A DNA stretch of 64,000 nt from Massilia sp. Root335 (GTDB lineage: Bacteria; Pseudomonadota; Gammaproteobacteria; Burkholderiales; Burkholderiaceae_D), in NCBI RefSeq assembly GCF_001425685.1, contig NZ_LMCY01000062.1:35927-99926 (forward strand), read 5' to 3'. The position numbers and the translations under genes are program-made. Below, piece by piece: positions 51,756 through 62,752 of this stretch. The first letter of the stretch is position 1, and each line of letters begins with the position of its first letter. The notes under the pieces were generated by a model. That model was not told where the DNA came from, did no database searches, and was given only the letters and a program-made list of their open reading frames with translations.

Positions 51756-54700
51756 TTGCGCGACCTCGTGCGCGGCCTGGCCGACAGCTGGCGCCAGAAC
51801 ATCGTGTTCCGGCTCGGCGCCGGCATCGTGCTGGCGGTCGTGCTGTCCACCGGCGTCTATACGACCTACGTGATGCATACACTGCAGATCGAGGCCGACC
51901 AGCACCTGCACGAGCGCGTGGACCGCCAGGCATCGGTGCTGTCGCATGCGCTGGCGCGGCCGCTGTTCGACATCAACAGCGCGGCCGTGGCGTCCGTCGT
52001 CGATTCGCTGGGCGCCACGCCGGAAGTGACGATGCTGCGCGTGCTGGCGCCGAACGGCACGGTGCTGGCCGCGCTGGGCGCCGGCGACGACGAGATCGGG
52101 GCCATCCACGTCGGCCGCAAGATCGCCTACCACGACGGCAACCGCGACTACCAGGTCGGCAGCATCGAGCTGGCGTTCTCGCGGCGCCAGGTCGACGACG
52201 ACCTGCGCCAGCAGATCATGCACACGGTGATGGCCAATTTCGTGCTCACGCTGGCCATCGTCGGCTGCGTGCTGCTGATCGGGCGGCGCATGACGCAGCC
52301 GTTCGCCGACATCCAGGAAGCGCTGGAAAAGCTGGCGCGCGGCGAGACCGACATCCACCTGTCCGGCATCGGCCGGCGCGACCAGATCGGCCGCCTGTCG
52401 TCCGCCGTGCGCAGCTTCCGCGACACGTTGACCCGGCTGCGGCGCGCCGAGCAGGTGACCAATGGCCTGCTGCGCGAAAAGAGCATCATCGAGCAGCAGC
52501 TGCGCGACCTGAACGAAGACCTCGAGCAGAAGATCGCCGTGCGCACGCGCGAGCTCGTCGACTCCATGCGCGTGGCCCAGGGCAGCCAGGCCAAGCTGCA
52601 GGCCATCGTCGACACGGCGCTGGACGCCGTCGTGCGCATGGACCGCCAGGGCCGCATCGTCGGCTGGAACGCGCAGGCCGAAAAGATCTTCGGCTGGAAA
52701 GGCGAGGAAGTGCTCGGCCGCGACCTCGACGAATGCATCGTCCCCGAACGCCACCGCGCCGCCCACCGCAACGGCCTCGCGCGCTATGAACGCAGCGGCG
52801 TGGGCGGGGTGCTGGACAGCCGCATCGAGACGTATGCGCTGCGCCGCGACGGCGGCGAATTCCCGATCGAGCTGGCCATCACGCGCGTGCAGCTGGCCAC
52901 CAGCGACGACCATGAGTTCTGCTCGTTCATCCGCGACATCTCGGAGCGGCGCGAGCGCGAGCAGTCGCTCGTCGCCGCCAACGTGCGGGCGGAAGCGGCG
53001 AACGTCGCCAAGTCCGAGTTCCTGGCCAATATGAGCCACGAGATCCGCACGCCGATGAGCGCGATCATCGGCATGGCCTATCTGGCGCTGCGCACGGAAC
53101 TCTCGCCCAAGCAGCAGGATTACGTCGGCAAGATCCACCGCGCCGCGCTGTCGCTGCTGGGGATCATCAACGACATCCTCGACTTTTCCAAGATCGAGGC
53201 GGGCAAGCTGGACGTCGAGCACATCCCGTTCTGCCTGGACGACGTGCTCGCGAACGTGGCCAGCGTGACGAGCCAGAAGGCGGCCGACAAGCACCTCGAA
53301 TACCTGTTCCACGTCCCGCACGCGATCCCGCGCATGCTCGTGGGCGACCCGCTGCGCCTGGGGCAGGTCCTCATCAACCTCGTCAACAATGCCGTCAAGT
53401 TCACGCCGGCGGGCGAGCTGGAATTGTCGTGCATGCGGCTCGACGATCCGGCCGACCGGTTCCGCAGCGATTACGCGACCCTGCGCTTCGCCGTGCGCGA
53501 CACGGGCATCGGCATGAACGAGCAGCAGCAGGGCAAGCTGTTCCGCGCGTTCAGCCAGGCCAACGGCAGCACGACGCGCGAATACGGCGGCACGGGCCTG
53601 GGCCTGTCGATCTCGCAGCAGCTGGTGGGCCTGATGGGCGGTCGCATCGTCGTCGACAGCAGCCCCGGAAAAGGCTCGACGTTCCACTTCGACCTCGAGT
53701 TCCCGCTGTCCGGCGAACCGGAACGCGTGGCCGTCGCGCCGCCGGAACTGGACGGCGCGCGCCTGCTGCTCGTCGACGACAGCGAGGTCGCGCGCGAGAT
53801 CATGAGCGAAGCCCTGCAGGCGCTGCCGCTGCGCGTCGACCTGGCCGCCAGCGGCGCCGAGGCGGAAAGCGCCTTGCTCGCGGCCGACGCGGCCGGCGAC
53901 CCGTACAGCGTCGTGCTGACCGACTGGCAGATGCCGGGCATGAACGGCATCGAGCTGGCGCGCCGCATCGCCGGCAATCCGGCGCTGCGCCAGCCGCCGT
54001 CGACCGTGCTCGTGACGGCGTTCGGCCGCGAGGAAGTGCAGAAAGAGGCCGAGGCGGCGGGCATCCGCGGCTTCCTGTGCAAGCCGATCGGACAGTCGGC
54101 GCTCGTCGACACGCTCGTCGCCCTGTTCGCGCCGCCGCGCGCGCCGCATGCCCACAGCCGCAGGAGCGGCAAATTCGGCCCGCCCGCCGATCGCGCGGCG
54201 CGCGTGCTGCTCGTCGAGGACAACCAGGTCAACCAGCAGATCGCGCTCGAACTGCTGCAGGGGCAGGGCTTCGTCGTGGACGTCGCCGCCAACGGCATCG
54301 AGGCGCTCACCATGCTGCGCGAAGGTGGCCCGCAGGCCTACGACCTCGTGCTGATGGACCTGGAGATGCCGCAGCTGGACGGCCACGCGGCCACCGTCGA
54401 ACTGCGCAAGGATGCGCGCTTCGATGCGTTGCCGATCGTGGCCATGACGGCGCATGCGCTGGCCGAGATCCGCGAACGCTGCCTGCGCGAAGGGATGCAG
54501 GACTACATCACCAAGCCGGTCGAGCCGGAGAAGCTGTACGCCACCCTGGCGCGCTGGATCGGCCAGGCCGTGCCGCCGCCGCTGCCGGCCGGGGACGCCG
54601 TCGCGCCGGACGGCCCAACGCTGCCGGGGCTGTCGAACGCGTCCGGCATCGACTCCGCGTACGGCCTGCGCCACGTGGCCGGCAACGTCGCGCTGTACGT

Positions 54701-55264
54701 GCAGCTGCTGGACCGCTTCCGCGCCGCCCAGCGCGACGCCGGCGCGGAGATCCGCGCCGACTACGAGGCGGGTCGGTTGCGCCAGGCGGCCGCGCGTGCG
54801 CACCTGTTGCGCGGCGTGGCCGGCAACATCGGCGCGCGCGAGCTGCAGACGCTCGCGCAGGCGGTGGAAGAGGGCCTGGCGTTGTCGTCGCCCGACCGCG
54901 CCCGCGCGGCGTCCGGCGTGCGCGCGCTGGAAGCCGCCGTGGAAGCGACGATGGAATCGCTCGACCGCTACTTCGCCCACGCGGCCGTGCCGCCCGAGCC
55001 CGCGGCGCCTGAGGCGTCCGCGGCGGACGGCGCTGCCGGCGCCGACGCGCTCGACGCCGCCGCCCAGCTCGACCAGCTGCTGGCCGAATACTCGGGCGAC
55101 GCCATCGATTACTTCGAGACGGTGCGCGCCCTGCTCGCGGGCGTCCTCGACGGCGAGCGGATGGCACGCCTGGCGCAGCACCTGTCCCGTTACGAATTCG
55201 AAGAGGCGCGCCGGCTGCTGCCGCAGGCGGCCGCCGCAACCCGCCCCGATACCGCGGAAACCTG

Positions 55265-55265
<1 letters not shown>
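51756..55265 (+). CDS. Hybrid histidine kinase: sensor-HAMP-PAS-HisKA-HATPase-REC-REC-HPt
   Basis: 1169 residues counted from a TTG at 51756. Two membrane segments (about 17-39 and 157-180) bracket a short periplasmic sensor; HAMP (about 178-232), PAS (283-385), HisKA with SHEIRTPM near 428, HATPase (KFTPAGE, DTGIGM, YGGTGLGL), two receiver domains (LLLVDDSE near 668, LLVEDNQVNQQ near 815, DLVLMDLEMPQLDGH) and an HPt domain (RAHLLRGVAGNIGA near 1013) follow. The full phosphorelay is on one protein. The start is uncertain: reading frame and spacing also allow an ATT codon at 51711 that overlaps the upstream TAA. The HD-GYP gene overlaps its stop by one base and is the probable output. Confidence 0.94.
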
Positions 55266-56398
<1,133 letters not shown>

Positions 56399-56470
56399 TC
56401 CGGGCCGCGCCCTTCCGCGCACGGGCCGAATGATATATATTGTTTGGCTTGTTTGAGGAAGGAGGTCCCG

Positions 56471-57019
56471 ATGGCGAGGACGACGACGGCCAGGACGGCC
56501 GCGAAGACCGCGGTGAAGTCCGCCGTGAAGGCTGCAGTAAAAACCGCCGTGAAGCCGGCCGCGAAGAAGGCCGCAGTCGCGAAAACGGCCGCCGCGAAGA
56601 CGGGGCCGGCAAAGACGCCCGTGAAAACGGCCGCGGCGAAAACGAAAACGAAGGCGGCGCCGGCGAAGACGACGCGCGCGAAGGCAGCCGATCCGGCCAC
56701 GGTGGCCCGGCAGGCCGCACGCGCCATCGCCGTGCCCGCGCCCGCGAACGGCGCGCGCACGAAGCGTGCACCCGCGGCGGCAGCGGCGACGCCGGCCGCG
56801 CGCCCGCGCCTCGTGCGCGACAGCTTCACGATGCCCGAGCAGGAATACGCCGTGCTCGGCGCCGTCAAGCAGGCCTGCCTCAAGGCCGGCCTCGACGTCA
56901 AGAAGAGCGAACTGCTGCGCATCGGCGTGGCGCTGCTCGGCCGGCTCGACATGGCGGCCGTGCGCGCCGTGCTCGCCAGCCTGCCGCAGCTCAAGACCGG
57001 ACGCCCGCCGGGCGAGTGA
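56471..57019 (+). CDS. Histone H1-like Ala/Lys-rich protein with a folded C-terminus
   Basis: 182 residues from the ATG at 56471, which follows a perfect GGAGG. Residues 1-110 are made of Ala-Lys-Thr-Val repeats such as AAKTAVKSAVKAAVKTAVK, the low-complexity tail of bacterial H1-like and AlgP-like proteins. The last 70 residues (SFTMPEQEYAVLGAVKQACL, KSELLRIGVALLGRLDM) look folded. It probably binds DNA and helps organise the nucleoid. The repeats make annotation by similarity unreliable. Confidence 0.82.
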   Translation: MARTTTARTAAKTAVKSAVKAAVKTAVKPAAKKAAVAKTAAAKTGPAKTPVKTAAAKTKTKAAPAKTTRAKAADPATVARQAARAIAVPAPANGARTKRAPAAAAATPAARPRLVRDSFTMPEQEYAVLGAVKQACLKAGLDVKKSELLRIGVALLGRLDMAAVRAVLASLPQLKTGRPPGE

Positions 57020-57048
57020 CCCGCCCGTGGCGGGGCGCCGCGCGGCGC

Positions 57049-57360
57049 TCAGTGATGGGTCGGCGGCGGCGTCTCGGTGCGGGCTTCGGCCGTCAATTCC
57101 TTCAGCTCGCGGATCGGGATATTCGACTTCTCGTGCATCCGCAGCAGGATCGTCGCCCCGACGTTCAGCTTGCGGTGCCGGATCTTGCTGATGATGGGCG
57201 GCTGGACCTCCAGGACGCGGCACAGTTCCGCGTCGTTCTTCAGCTGCATTCGTTGGATCAAGGTGTCGAGTAATTTGTTCGGAACAAAACTCGACGGCTC
57301 CATGGCCCGGGCGCGATGCATCGCCTCGAGCAACTCTTGTTTTTTCTGCCGTACGCTCAT
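57049..57360 (-). CDS. Small HTH transcriptional regulator (XRE-like)
   Basis: 103 residues, start MSVRQKKQELLEAMHRARAM. A helix-turn-helix is suggested by LIQRMQLKNDAELCRVLEVQ and ISKIRHRKLNVGATILLRMH, arranged as in Cro/CI-type domains. There is no second domain, so it either dimerises alone or acts as an accessory factor. It is convergent with the histone-like gene, so it may control unlinked genes. Confidence 0.72.
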   Translation of the reverse strand: MSVRQKKQELLEAMHRARAMEPSSFVPNKLLDTLIQRMQLKNDAELCRVLEVQPPIISKIRHRKLNVGATILLRMHEKSNIPIRELKELTAEARTETPPPTHH

Positions 57361-57582
57361 GAACTCCTCCGCATGGGAAATTGTTCAAGACAGATCGACT
57401 GTTTTGGAGAGTTGCGGTTCCGCTCGGCTCTTGCCCCGTCCGAATGGAATCCAGCCCGACCGTTTCGTTTTGCTGACTTATGCCTGGTGGGTTTGTTGGA
57501 ATGCTACTACGGAGTTGACAAATCCGACGCACTGTTCATGACTAAAACGCTATAACACGCATCTTTCTTGCGGGAACTTACG

Positions 57583-58224
57583 TTATTTCAAGCCGGAACG
57601 CGTCAGAACGAAGGTGCGGTCGGCCATGGCGGCCGCCGCGTGTGAATGGGTGACCATGATCGCGCCCGCGCCGCTGGCCTTGATCTCGGCGCGCAGCAGG
57701 CGCAGGATGCCGTCGGCCGTTTCGGGGTCGAGGTTGCCGGTCGGCTCGTCCGCCAGCAGCAGTGCGGGGCGGTGCACGAGGGCGCGCGCGATGGCCACCC
57801 GCTGCAGCTCGCCGCCCGACAACTGGCGCGGGAAGTCGGCGCCGCGCCCGGCCAGGCCGACCGCGTCCAGCATCTGCATGGCGCGCGCCGGGTCCGGACT
57901 GCCGTTCAACAGCAGCGGCAGCGCGACGTTCTGTGCGAGCGTCAGGTGCGGCAGCACGTGGAAGGCCTGGAAAATGAACCCCATGCGCGTGCGCCGCAGC
58001 CGCGTGGCGGCGTCGTCGTCCAGCGCGGTCATGGGCGTGCCGTCGACGCGGACCTCGCCGCCGTCCGGCGTGTCGAGCCCGGCGATCAGGTTCAGCAGCG
58101 TGGACTTGCCCACCCCCGATTCGCCCATGATCGCGACGAACTCGCCCGGTTCGAAGCGGTGCGAGAGGGCCGCCAGCACGGTGCGGCCGCCATAGGATTT
58201 GCTGAGGTTGACGAGTTCGAGCAT
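57583..58224 (-). CDS. ABC transporter ATP-binding protein (LolD/MacB-like), orphan
   Basis: 213 residues from the ATG at 58224 (MLELVNLSKSYGG). Walker A GESGVGKSTLLNLIAGLD, signature LSGGELQRVAIARALVHRP, Walker B LLLADEPTGNLDPET and the H-loop THSH are all intact. This is the small-ATPase type that pairs with FtsX-like permeases of the LolCE or MacB type. No permease gene is adjacent in the window: the downstream neighbour is the HTH regulator and the upstream one is egtD on the other strand, so the partner must be elsewhere. Confidence 0.9.
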   Translation of the reverse strand: MLELVNLSKSYGGRTVLAALSHRFEPGEFVAIMGESGVGKSTLLNLIAGLDTPDGGEVRVDGTPMTALDDDAATRLRRTRMGFIFQAFHVLPHLTLAQNVALPLLLNGSPDPARAMQMLDAVGLAGRGADFPRQLSGGELQRVAIARALVHRPALLLADEPTGNLDPETADGILRLLRAEIKASGAGAIMVTHSHAAAAMADRTFVLTRSGLK

Positions 58225-58384
58225 GGATCGCCGTGTTGGCAAAACCGCTACTCTAGCACGCGCGGGCGGCGGCCCGTTCAGTCGTCACGCATGCGCGTGC
58301 GGAATCCCGGAATCGCGTATCATGGCCGGAACGGCAACATTCCAGCCGGCCGCGCGGTGCGGCCGCACCACCGAGGACGCCCCG

Positions 58385-59350
58385 ATGCTGAACGCCACAT
58401 CGCCCGCAGTGCCCGCAGCAAACGATGGATTGCATGTACCCGCCGAACTGGACGAGAGCTTGCGCGCCCGCCAGGCCTGGATCTCGCCCAAATTCCTGTA
58501 CGATCCGCTCGGCTCGAAACTGTTCGAGGCGATCTGCGAACTGCCCGAGTACTATCCCACGCGGACGGAAGCCGGCATCTTCGACCTGCACGGCGCCGAG
58601 ATCGCGCGCACGGTCGGCACGGGCGCCACCCTGATCGACCTCGGCGCCGGCAATTGCGCCAAGGCCGCGGGCCTGTTTCCGCTGCTGCAGCCGCGGCAGT
58701 ACGTCCCCGTCGACATCTCCGCTGAATTCCTGCACGACGCCGTGGAGCGCCTGCACCAGCGCTTCCGCCACATCGAGATGCGGCCGCTCGGCATGGATTT
58801 CTCCGCCAGCCTGGAACTGCCCGACGTCGTGCGCGAGGAACGCCGCCTGTTCTTCTATCCCGGTTCGTCGATCGGCAATTTCACGCCGGAGGAGGCCCAC
58901 GATTTCCTGCAGCGCGTGCACGCGCAGTGCGGGCGCGACGGCGGCCTGCTGATCGGCGTCGACCTCGCCAAGGACCACGCCGTGCTGGACGCCGCCTACG
59001 ACGACGCGCTGGGCGTGACGGCCGCGTTCAACCTCAACGTGCTGCGCCACGTGAACCGCCTGCTGGACGCCGACTTCGACATCCGCCAGTGGCGCCACCG
59101 CGGCTTCTACAACCCGGCCCAGGGCCGCGTCGAGATGCACCTGGAAGCGCGCAGCGCGCAGCAGGTGACGTGGCGCGGCGGCAGCCGCCGGTTCGCGGCG
59201 GGCGAGTCGATCCACACCGAGAACAGCTACAAATACCGCCAGAGCGACGCCGTCGGCATGCTCGGCCAGGCCGGCTTCGCGGCCACGCGCGTCTGGACCG
59301 ACCCGCGCCAGTGGTTCGCCGTGATCTACGCGCGCGCCCTGCCGCACTGA
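58385..59350 (+). CDS. egtD: L-histidine N-alpha-methyltransferase (ergothioneine pathway)
   Basis: 321 residues from the ATG at 58385; the longer frame lacks support. It trimethylates histidine to hercynine with SAM. Family marks are KFLYDPLGSKLFEAICELPE, YYPTRTEAGIF, TLIDLGAGNCAKA (SAM site), RRLFFYPGSSIGNF and the C-terminal RGGSRRFAAGESIHTENSYK. It is 10 bp upstream of the egtB gene on the same strand, the common two-gene ergothioneine operon. Confidence 0.93.
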   Translation: MLNATSPAVPAANDGLHVPAELDESLRARQAWISPKFLYDPLGSKLFEAICELPEYYPTRTEAGIFDLHGAEIARTVGTGATLIDLGAGNCAKAAGLFPLLQPRQYVPVDISAEFLHDAVERLHQRFRHIEMRPLGMDFSASLELPDVVREERRLFFYPGSSIGNFTPEEAHDFLQRVHAQCGRDGGLLIGVDLAKDHAVLDAAYDDALGVTAAFNLNVLRHVNRLLDADFDIRQWRHRGFYNPAQGRVEMHLEARSAQQVTWRGGSRRFAAGESIHTENSYKYRQSDAVGMLGQAGFAATRVWTDPRQWFAVIYARALPH

Positions 59351-59360
59351 AGGAGCGGAC

Positions 59361-60584
59361 ATGGGTGCCTCCGAACACGACCTGTCCACCACGTTCGCCC
59401 ATGTGCGGCAACGCTCGCTGCACCTGGCCGAACCGCTGACGCCCGAGGACTGCTGTGCGCAATCGATGCCGGACGCCAGCCCCGTCAAATGGCACCTCGC
59501 GCACACGACGTGGTTCTTCGAGACCTTCATCCTGGAGCCGCGCGAACCCGGATTCCGCGCGCACGACCCGGCCTTCCGCGTGCTGTTCAATTCGTACTAC
59601 AACGGCGTCGGCGCGAAGCACCCGCGGGCGCAGCGCGGCCTGCTGACGCGGCCGGCGCTGGCCGAGGTGCTGGCCTACCGCAGCGCCGTCGACGCGCGCA
59701 TGCAGCGCCTGCTGGCGTCCGCGCGCGGCGACGGCGCGCTCGCGGCGCTGGTGGAACTGGGCCTGCAGCACGAGCAGCAGCACCAGGAACTGATCCTCAC
59801 GGACGTCAAGCACCTGCTGTCGACGAACCCCTTGTACCCGCCCTATGTCGATTCGCCGCTGCCCGCATCCGGCCCCGTCGAGCCGCTGGCCTGGATCGAC
59901 TTCGACGGCGGCCTGGCCGAGATCGGCCACGCCGGACCGGGCTTCGCCTTCGACAACGAAAGCCCGCGCCACCGCCAGTACCTGGCGCCGTTCGCGCTGG
60001 CGTCGCGCCTCGTGACGAACGGCGAATACCTCGAATTCGTCGAGGCGGGCGGCTACCGCGATCCGTCGCTGTGGCTGTCGGACGGCTGGGACCAGGTCGC
60101 GAACGGGACGATCGCCGCGCCGCTGTACTGGTTGAACGACGACGGGCGCCCGCGCGAATTCACGCTGCACGGCCTGCAACCGCTGGACCCGGCGCGGCCC
60201 GTCACGCACGTGTCGCTGTACGAGGCCGACGCGTACGCGCGCTGGCGCGGCGCGCGCCTGCCCACCGAAGCGGAATGGGAATTCGCGGCGCGCGACGCGG
60301 CGCTGACCTGCGGCGACCTGCATCCGCGCGCGGCCGGCAGTCCGGGCCTCGCGCAGATGTTCGGCGAATGCTGGCAGTGGACGGCCAGCAGCTACGCGCC
60401 GTATCCCGGCTTCACCCCGGCCGCGGGCGCGATCGGCGAGTACAACGGCAAGTTCATGGTGAACCAGTACGTGCTGCGCGGCGCGTCGTGCGCGACGCCG
60501 CACGGCCATGCGCGCGCCAGCTACCGCAATTTCTTCCCGGCCGGCGCGCGCTGGCAGTTCAGCGGCATCAGGCTCGCGCGATGA
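59361..60584 (+). CDS. egtB: Ergothioneine synthase EgtB (hercynine oxygenase)
   Basis: 407 residues. The N-terminal DinB-like domain carries the iron-binding histidines in KWHLAHTTWFFE and QHEQQHQELILTD, and the C-terminal FGE-sulfatase domain has RLPTEAEWEFAARD, FGECWQWTASSY and FMVNQYVLRGASCATP. It adds a thiol donor to hercynine with O2 and forms the carbon-sulfur bond. A preceding GGAG supports the ATG. The stop overlaps the next gene by 4 bp (ATGA). Known EgtB enzymes use gamma-glutamylcysteine or cysteine; the choice cannot be read here. Confidence 0.93.
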   Translation: MGASEHDLSTTFAHVRQRSLHLAEPLTPEDCCAQSMPDASPVKWHLAHTTWFFETFILEPREPGFRAHDPAFRVLFNSYYNGVGAKHPRAQRGLLTRPALAEVLAYRSAVDARMQRLLASARGDGALAALVELGLQHEQQHQELILTDVKHLLSTNPLYPPYVDSPLPASGPVEPLAWIDFDGGLAEIGHAGPGFAFDNESPRHRQYLAPFALASRLVTNGEYLEFVEAGGYRDPSLWLSDGWDQVANGTIAAPLYWLNDDGRPREFTLHGLQPLDPARPVTHVSLYEADAYARWRGARLPTEAEWEFAARDAALTCGDLHPRAAGSPGLAQMFGECWQWTASSYAPYPGFTPAAGAIGEYNGKFMVNQYVLRGASCATPHGHARASYRNFFPAGARWQFSGIRLAR

Positions 60585-61510
60585 AGCCCGCGCACGGTCT
60601 GCGCCTGCGCGTGCTGAACCGGCGCGCCAATGCGTGGATCGTCGCGCATCCGCTCGATTTCGTCCTGCAGTGCATGCGCGCATTCCGCGCCAACCAGGGC
60701 CTGCTGCTGGCGGGCGCCGTCGCCTATTACGCGCTGCTGTCGATCGTGCCGTTCCTGATGCTGGTGGTCGTCGTGCTGTCGCACTTCATCGACCAGGTCG
60801 ACCTGCTGCTCACCCTGCGCCGCTACCTCGAATTGATCGTGCCCGGGCAATCCGGCCCGATGGTGGAAGAGGTCGCGCACTTCCTCGACACGCGCGACCT
60901 GATCACGTGGGTGCTCGGCTTCACGATGCTGTTCTTCAGCTCCCTCGCGTTCACCGTGCTGGAAAACGCGATGAGCGTGATCTTCGTGCACCGCGTGGCC
61001 GTGCGCCGCCGCCACTTCCTCGTGTCGGCCGTGCTCCCGTACTGCTACATCCTCGCCCTCGGCTTCGGCGTGATGATCGTGACGCTCGTCGCCGGGACCC
61101 TGCAGGTGATCGGCTCGGAGAGCGTGGAACTGTTCGGCCACACGTGGTCGCTGCACGGCGTGTCGGGCGCGCTGCTGTACCTGCTCGGGCTCGCGGGCGA
61201 GATCCTCGTGCTCACGTCGATCTACCTCGTGATGCCGGTGGGGCGGCTGTCGCTGTCGCATGCGCTGGTCGGCGGCGTGACGGCGGCGCTGCTGTGGGAA
61301 ATCGCGCGCCACGTGCTCGTGTGGTACTTCACCACGCTGTCCAAGGTGAACGTCGTGTACGGCTCGATGAGCACCGCGATCGTCGTCATGTTCAGCCTCG
61401 AGATCGCGGCCAGCCTGCTGCTGTTCGGCGCCCAGGTGATCGCCGAGTACGAGCGCGTCGGGCAGAAGGGGCAGGGCGCCGCGCCGCAGCCGTTGCGCAC
61501 GGCGCCGTAA
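60581..61510 (+). CDS. YihY/ribonuclease BN-like inner-membrane protein
   Basis: 309 residues with about six membrane segments. It has the family marks: AYYALLSIVPFLMLVVVVLS near 45, LGFTMLFFSSLAFTVLENAM, and YGSMSTAIVVMFSLEIAASL near 270. YihY proteins were once called RNase BN, but that activity belongs to another protein; they are now thought to be transport-related. The start overlaps egtB and the stop overlaps the next gene by one base, so all four genes from egtD are probably one transcript. Confidence 0.9.
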   Translation: MKPAHGLRLRVLNRRANAWIVAHPLDFVLQCMRAFRANQGLLLAGAVAYYALLSIVPFLMLVVVVLSHFIDQVDLLLTLRRYLELIVPGQSGPMVEEVAHFLDTRDLITWVLGFTMLFFSSLAFTVLENAMSVIFVHRVAVRRRHFLVSAVLPYCYILALGFGVMIVTLVAGTLQVIGSESVELFGHTWSLHGVSGALLYLLGLAGEILVLTSIYLVMPVGRLSLSHALVGGVTAALLWEIARHVLVWYFTTLSKVNVVYGSMSTAIVVMFSLEIAASLLLFGAQVIAEYERVGQKGQGAAPQPLRTAP

Positions 61511-62703
61511 TGGCCAATATCGTATTCTGCTGGGAGCTCGGCGCCGCCCTGGGCCACGCCGGCCGCCTGAAAGCCCTCGCGCAGCCGCTGCGCGCGCGCG
61601 GGCACGCGATCGCCTTCGTGCTGCGCGACCTCGTGCACACGCGCCGCCTGCTGGCCGACGTCGACGTTCCGGTCTACCAGGCGCCCCTGTGGCTGCACCG
61701 CGTGGACGGCCTGCCCCCCGGCGAGGCCAGCCTGGCCGACCTGCTGCTCGCGTGCGGCTGGCTCGATGCGGACGCGATGGCCGGCCTCGTCGACGGCTGG
61801 CGCCATCTGCTGCGCGCGCTCGGCGCCCACCTCGTCGTGGGCGACTACGCGCCGGCCGCGCTGCTGGCCGCGCGGAGCCTGGGCATCCCGTGCGCCGCCG
61901 TCGGTCCCGGTTTCCAGATTCCGCCGGCCGACCGCCCGCTGCCGCCGCTGCGCGACTGGGAAGCGGTGCCGCAGGCACGCATGGCGGCCACCGAGGCGCG
62001 CCTGCTGGCCACGGCCAACGCCGTGCTCGCGCGCCACGGCGCCGCGCCCTACGCCTGCGCGGCCGACCTGCTGCGCGGCGACCTGCCCCTGCTGTGCACG
62101 TGGCCCGAACTCGATCCGTGGGGACGCGGCGAGAGCGACGCGCGCTGGTTCGGTCCGACGATCGCCGGCCCCGGCACGCATCCGCCGGCGTGGCCGGACG
62201 GCGCGGGGCCGCGCGTGTTCGCCTACCTGCGCGGCCCGCATCCGGAACATGGCGCGATGCTGGCCGCGCTGGCGCGCGCGGGCTGCCGCACGCTGTGCTA
62301 CCTGCCCGAGGTCGCGGCCGGCGTCGCGCCGCCGTTCACGCATCCGCTCGTGGCGTGGGCCGGCACACCGGTGGCGCTGGGCGCCGCGTTGCCCGCATCC
62401 GCGTTCGCGATCTGCCACGCGGGGGAGTCGACCGTGTCGCAGGCATTGCTGGCGGGCGTGCCCGTCTTGACGCTGCCGCGGACGGCCGAAGCGTTCCTGA
62501 CGGCGCGCCGTGCACGCCAACTGGGCGTCGGCATCAACATCAACGAGATGGCGCGGCCGCTCGACTGGGACGGCATCGTGCGCCGCATGCTGGACGACGA
62601 GGATCAGCGCGTCGCGGCGCGCGCGTTCGCGCTGCGCCACGCCGGCTTTGACGCGGACCGCCAGGCGGAGGCGGTCGCCGAAGTGCTGGAAGGGCTGCTG
62701 TAA
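61510..62703 (+). CDS. GT-B glycosyltransferase-like protein (UGT/MurG-like)
   Basis: 397 residues. The start (MANIVFCWELGAALGHAGRL) has the Gly-rich loop typical of GT-B nucleotide-sugar transferases, and the C-terminal lobe has FAICHAGESTVSQALLAGVP and LTLPRTAEAFLTARR, which match the donor-binding HxG..T..E pattern of UDP-glycosyltransferases. The substrate is unknown. ATG overlaps the preceding TAA by one base, so it is translationally coupled. It may be unrelated to ergothioneine and just share the transcript. Confidence 0.82.
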   Translation: MANIVFCWELGAALGHAGRLKALAQPLRARGHAIAFVLRDLVHTRRLLADVDVPVYQAPLWLHRVDGLPPGEASLADLLLACGWLDADAMAGLVDGWRHLLRALGAHLVVGDYAPAALLAARSLGIPCAAVGPGFQIPPADRPLPPLRDWEAVPQARMAATEARLLATANAVLARHGAAPYACAADLLRGDLPLLCTWPELDPWGRGESDARWFGPTIAGPGTHPPAWPDGAGPRVFAYLRGPHPEHGAMLAALARAGCRTLCYLPEVAAGVAPPFTHPLVAWAGTPVALGAALPASAFAICHAGESTVSQALLAGVPVLTLPRTAEAFLTARRARQLGVGININEMARPLDWDGIVRRMLDDEDQRVAARAFALRHAGFDADRQAEAVAEVLEGLL

Positions 62704-62708
62704 AAACG

Positions 62709-62729
62709 GGTGGGCACGGGGTGCCCACC
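62709..62729. terminator. Bidirectional terminator-like hairpin GGTGGGCAC/GTGCCCACC
   Basis: A perfect 9-bp stem with a GGG loop lies 5 bp past the stop of the glycosyltransferase gene and 24 bp from the stop of the convergent leuA gene. It is the same palindrome as the three hairpins near 44 kb. There is no long T-run, so its function as a terminator is likely but not certain. Confidence 0.6.
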
Positions 62730-62752
62730 AAACGGCAAGAACGGCGCGGTAA

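Noticed and set aside
51177-55181. 1334-residue minus-strand frame opposite the hybrid kinase
   Set aside because: Antisense shadow; the plus strand is a complete phosphorelay kinase.
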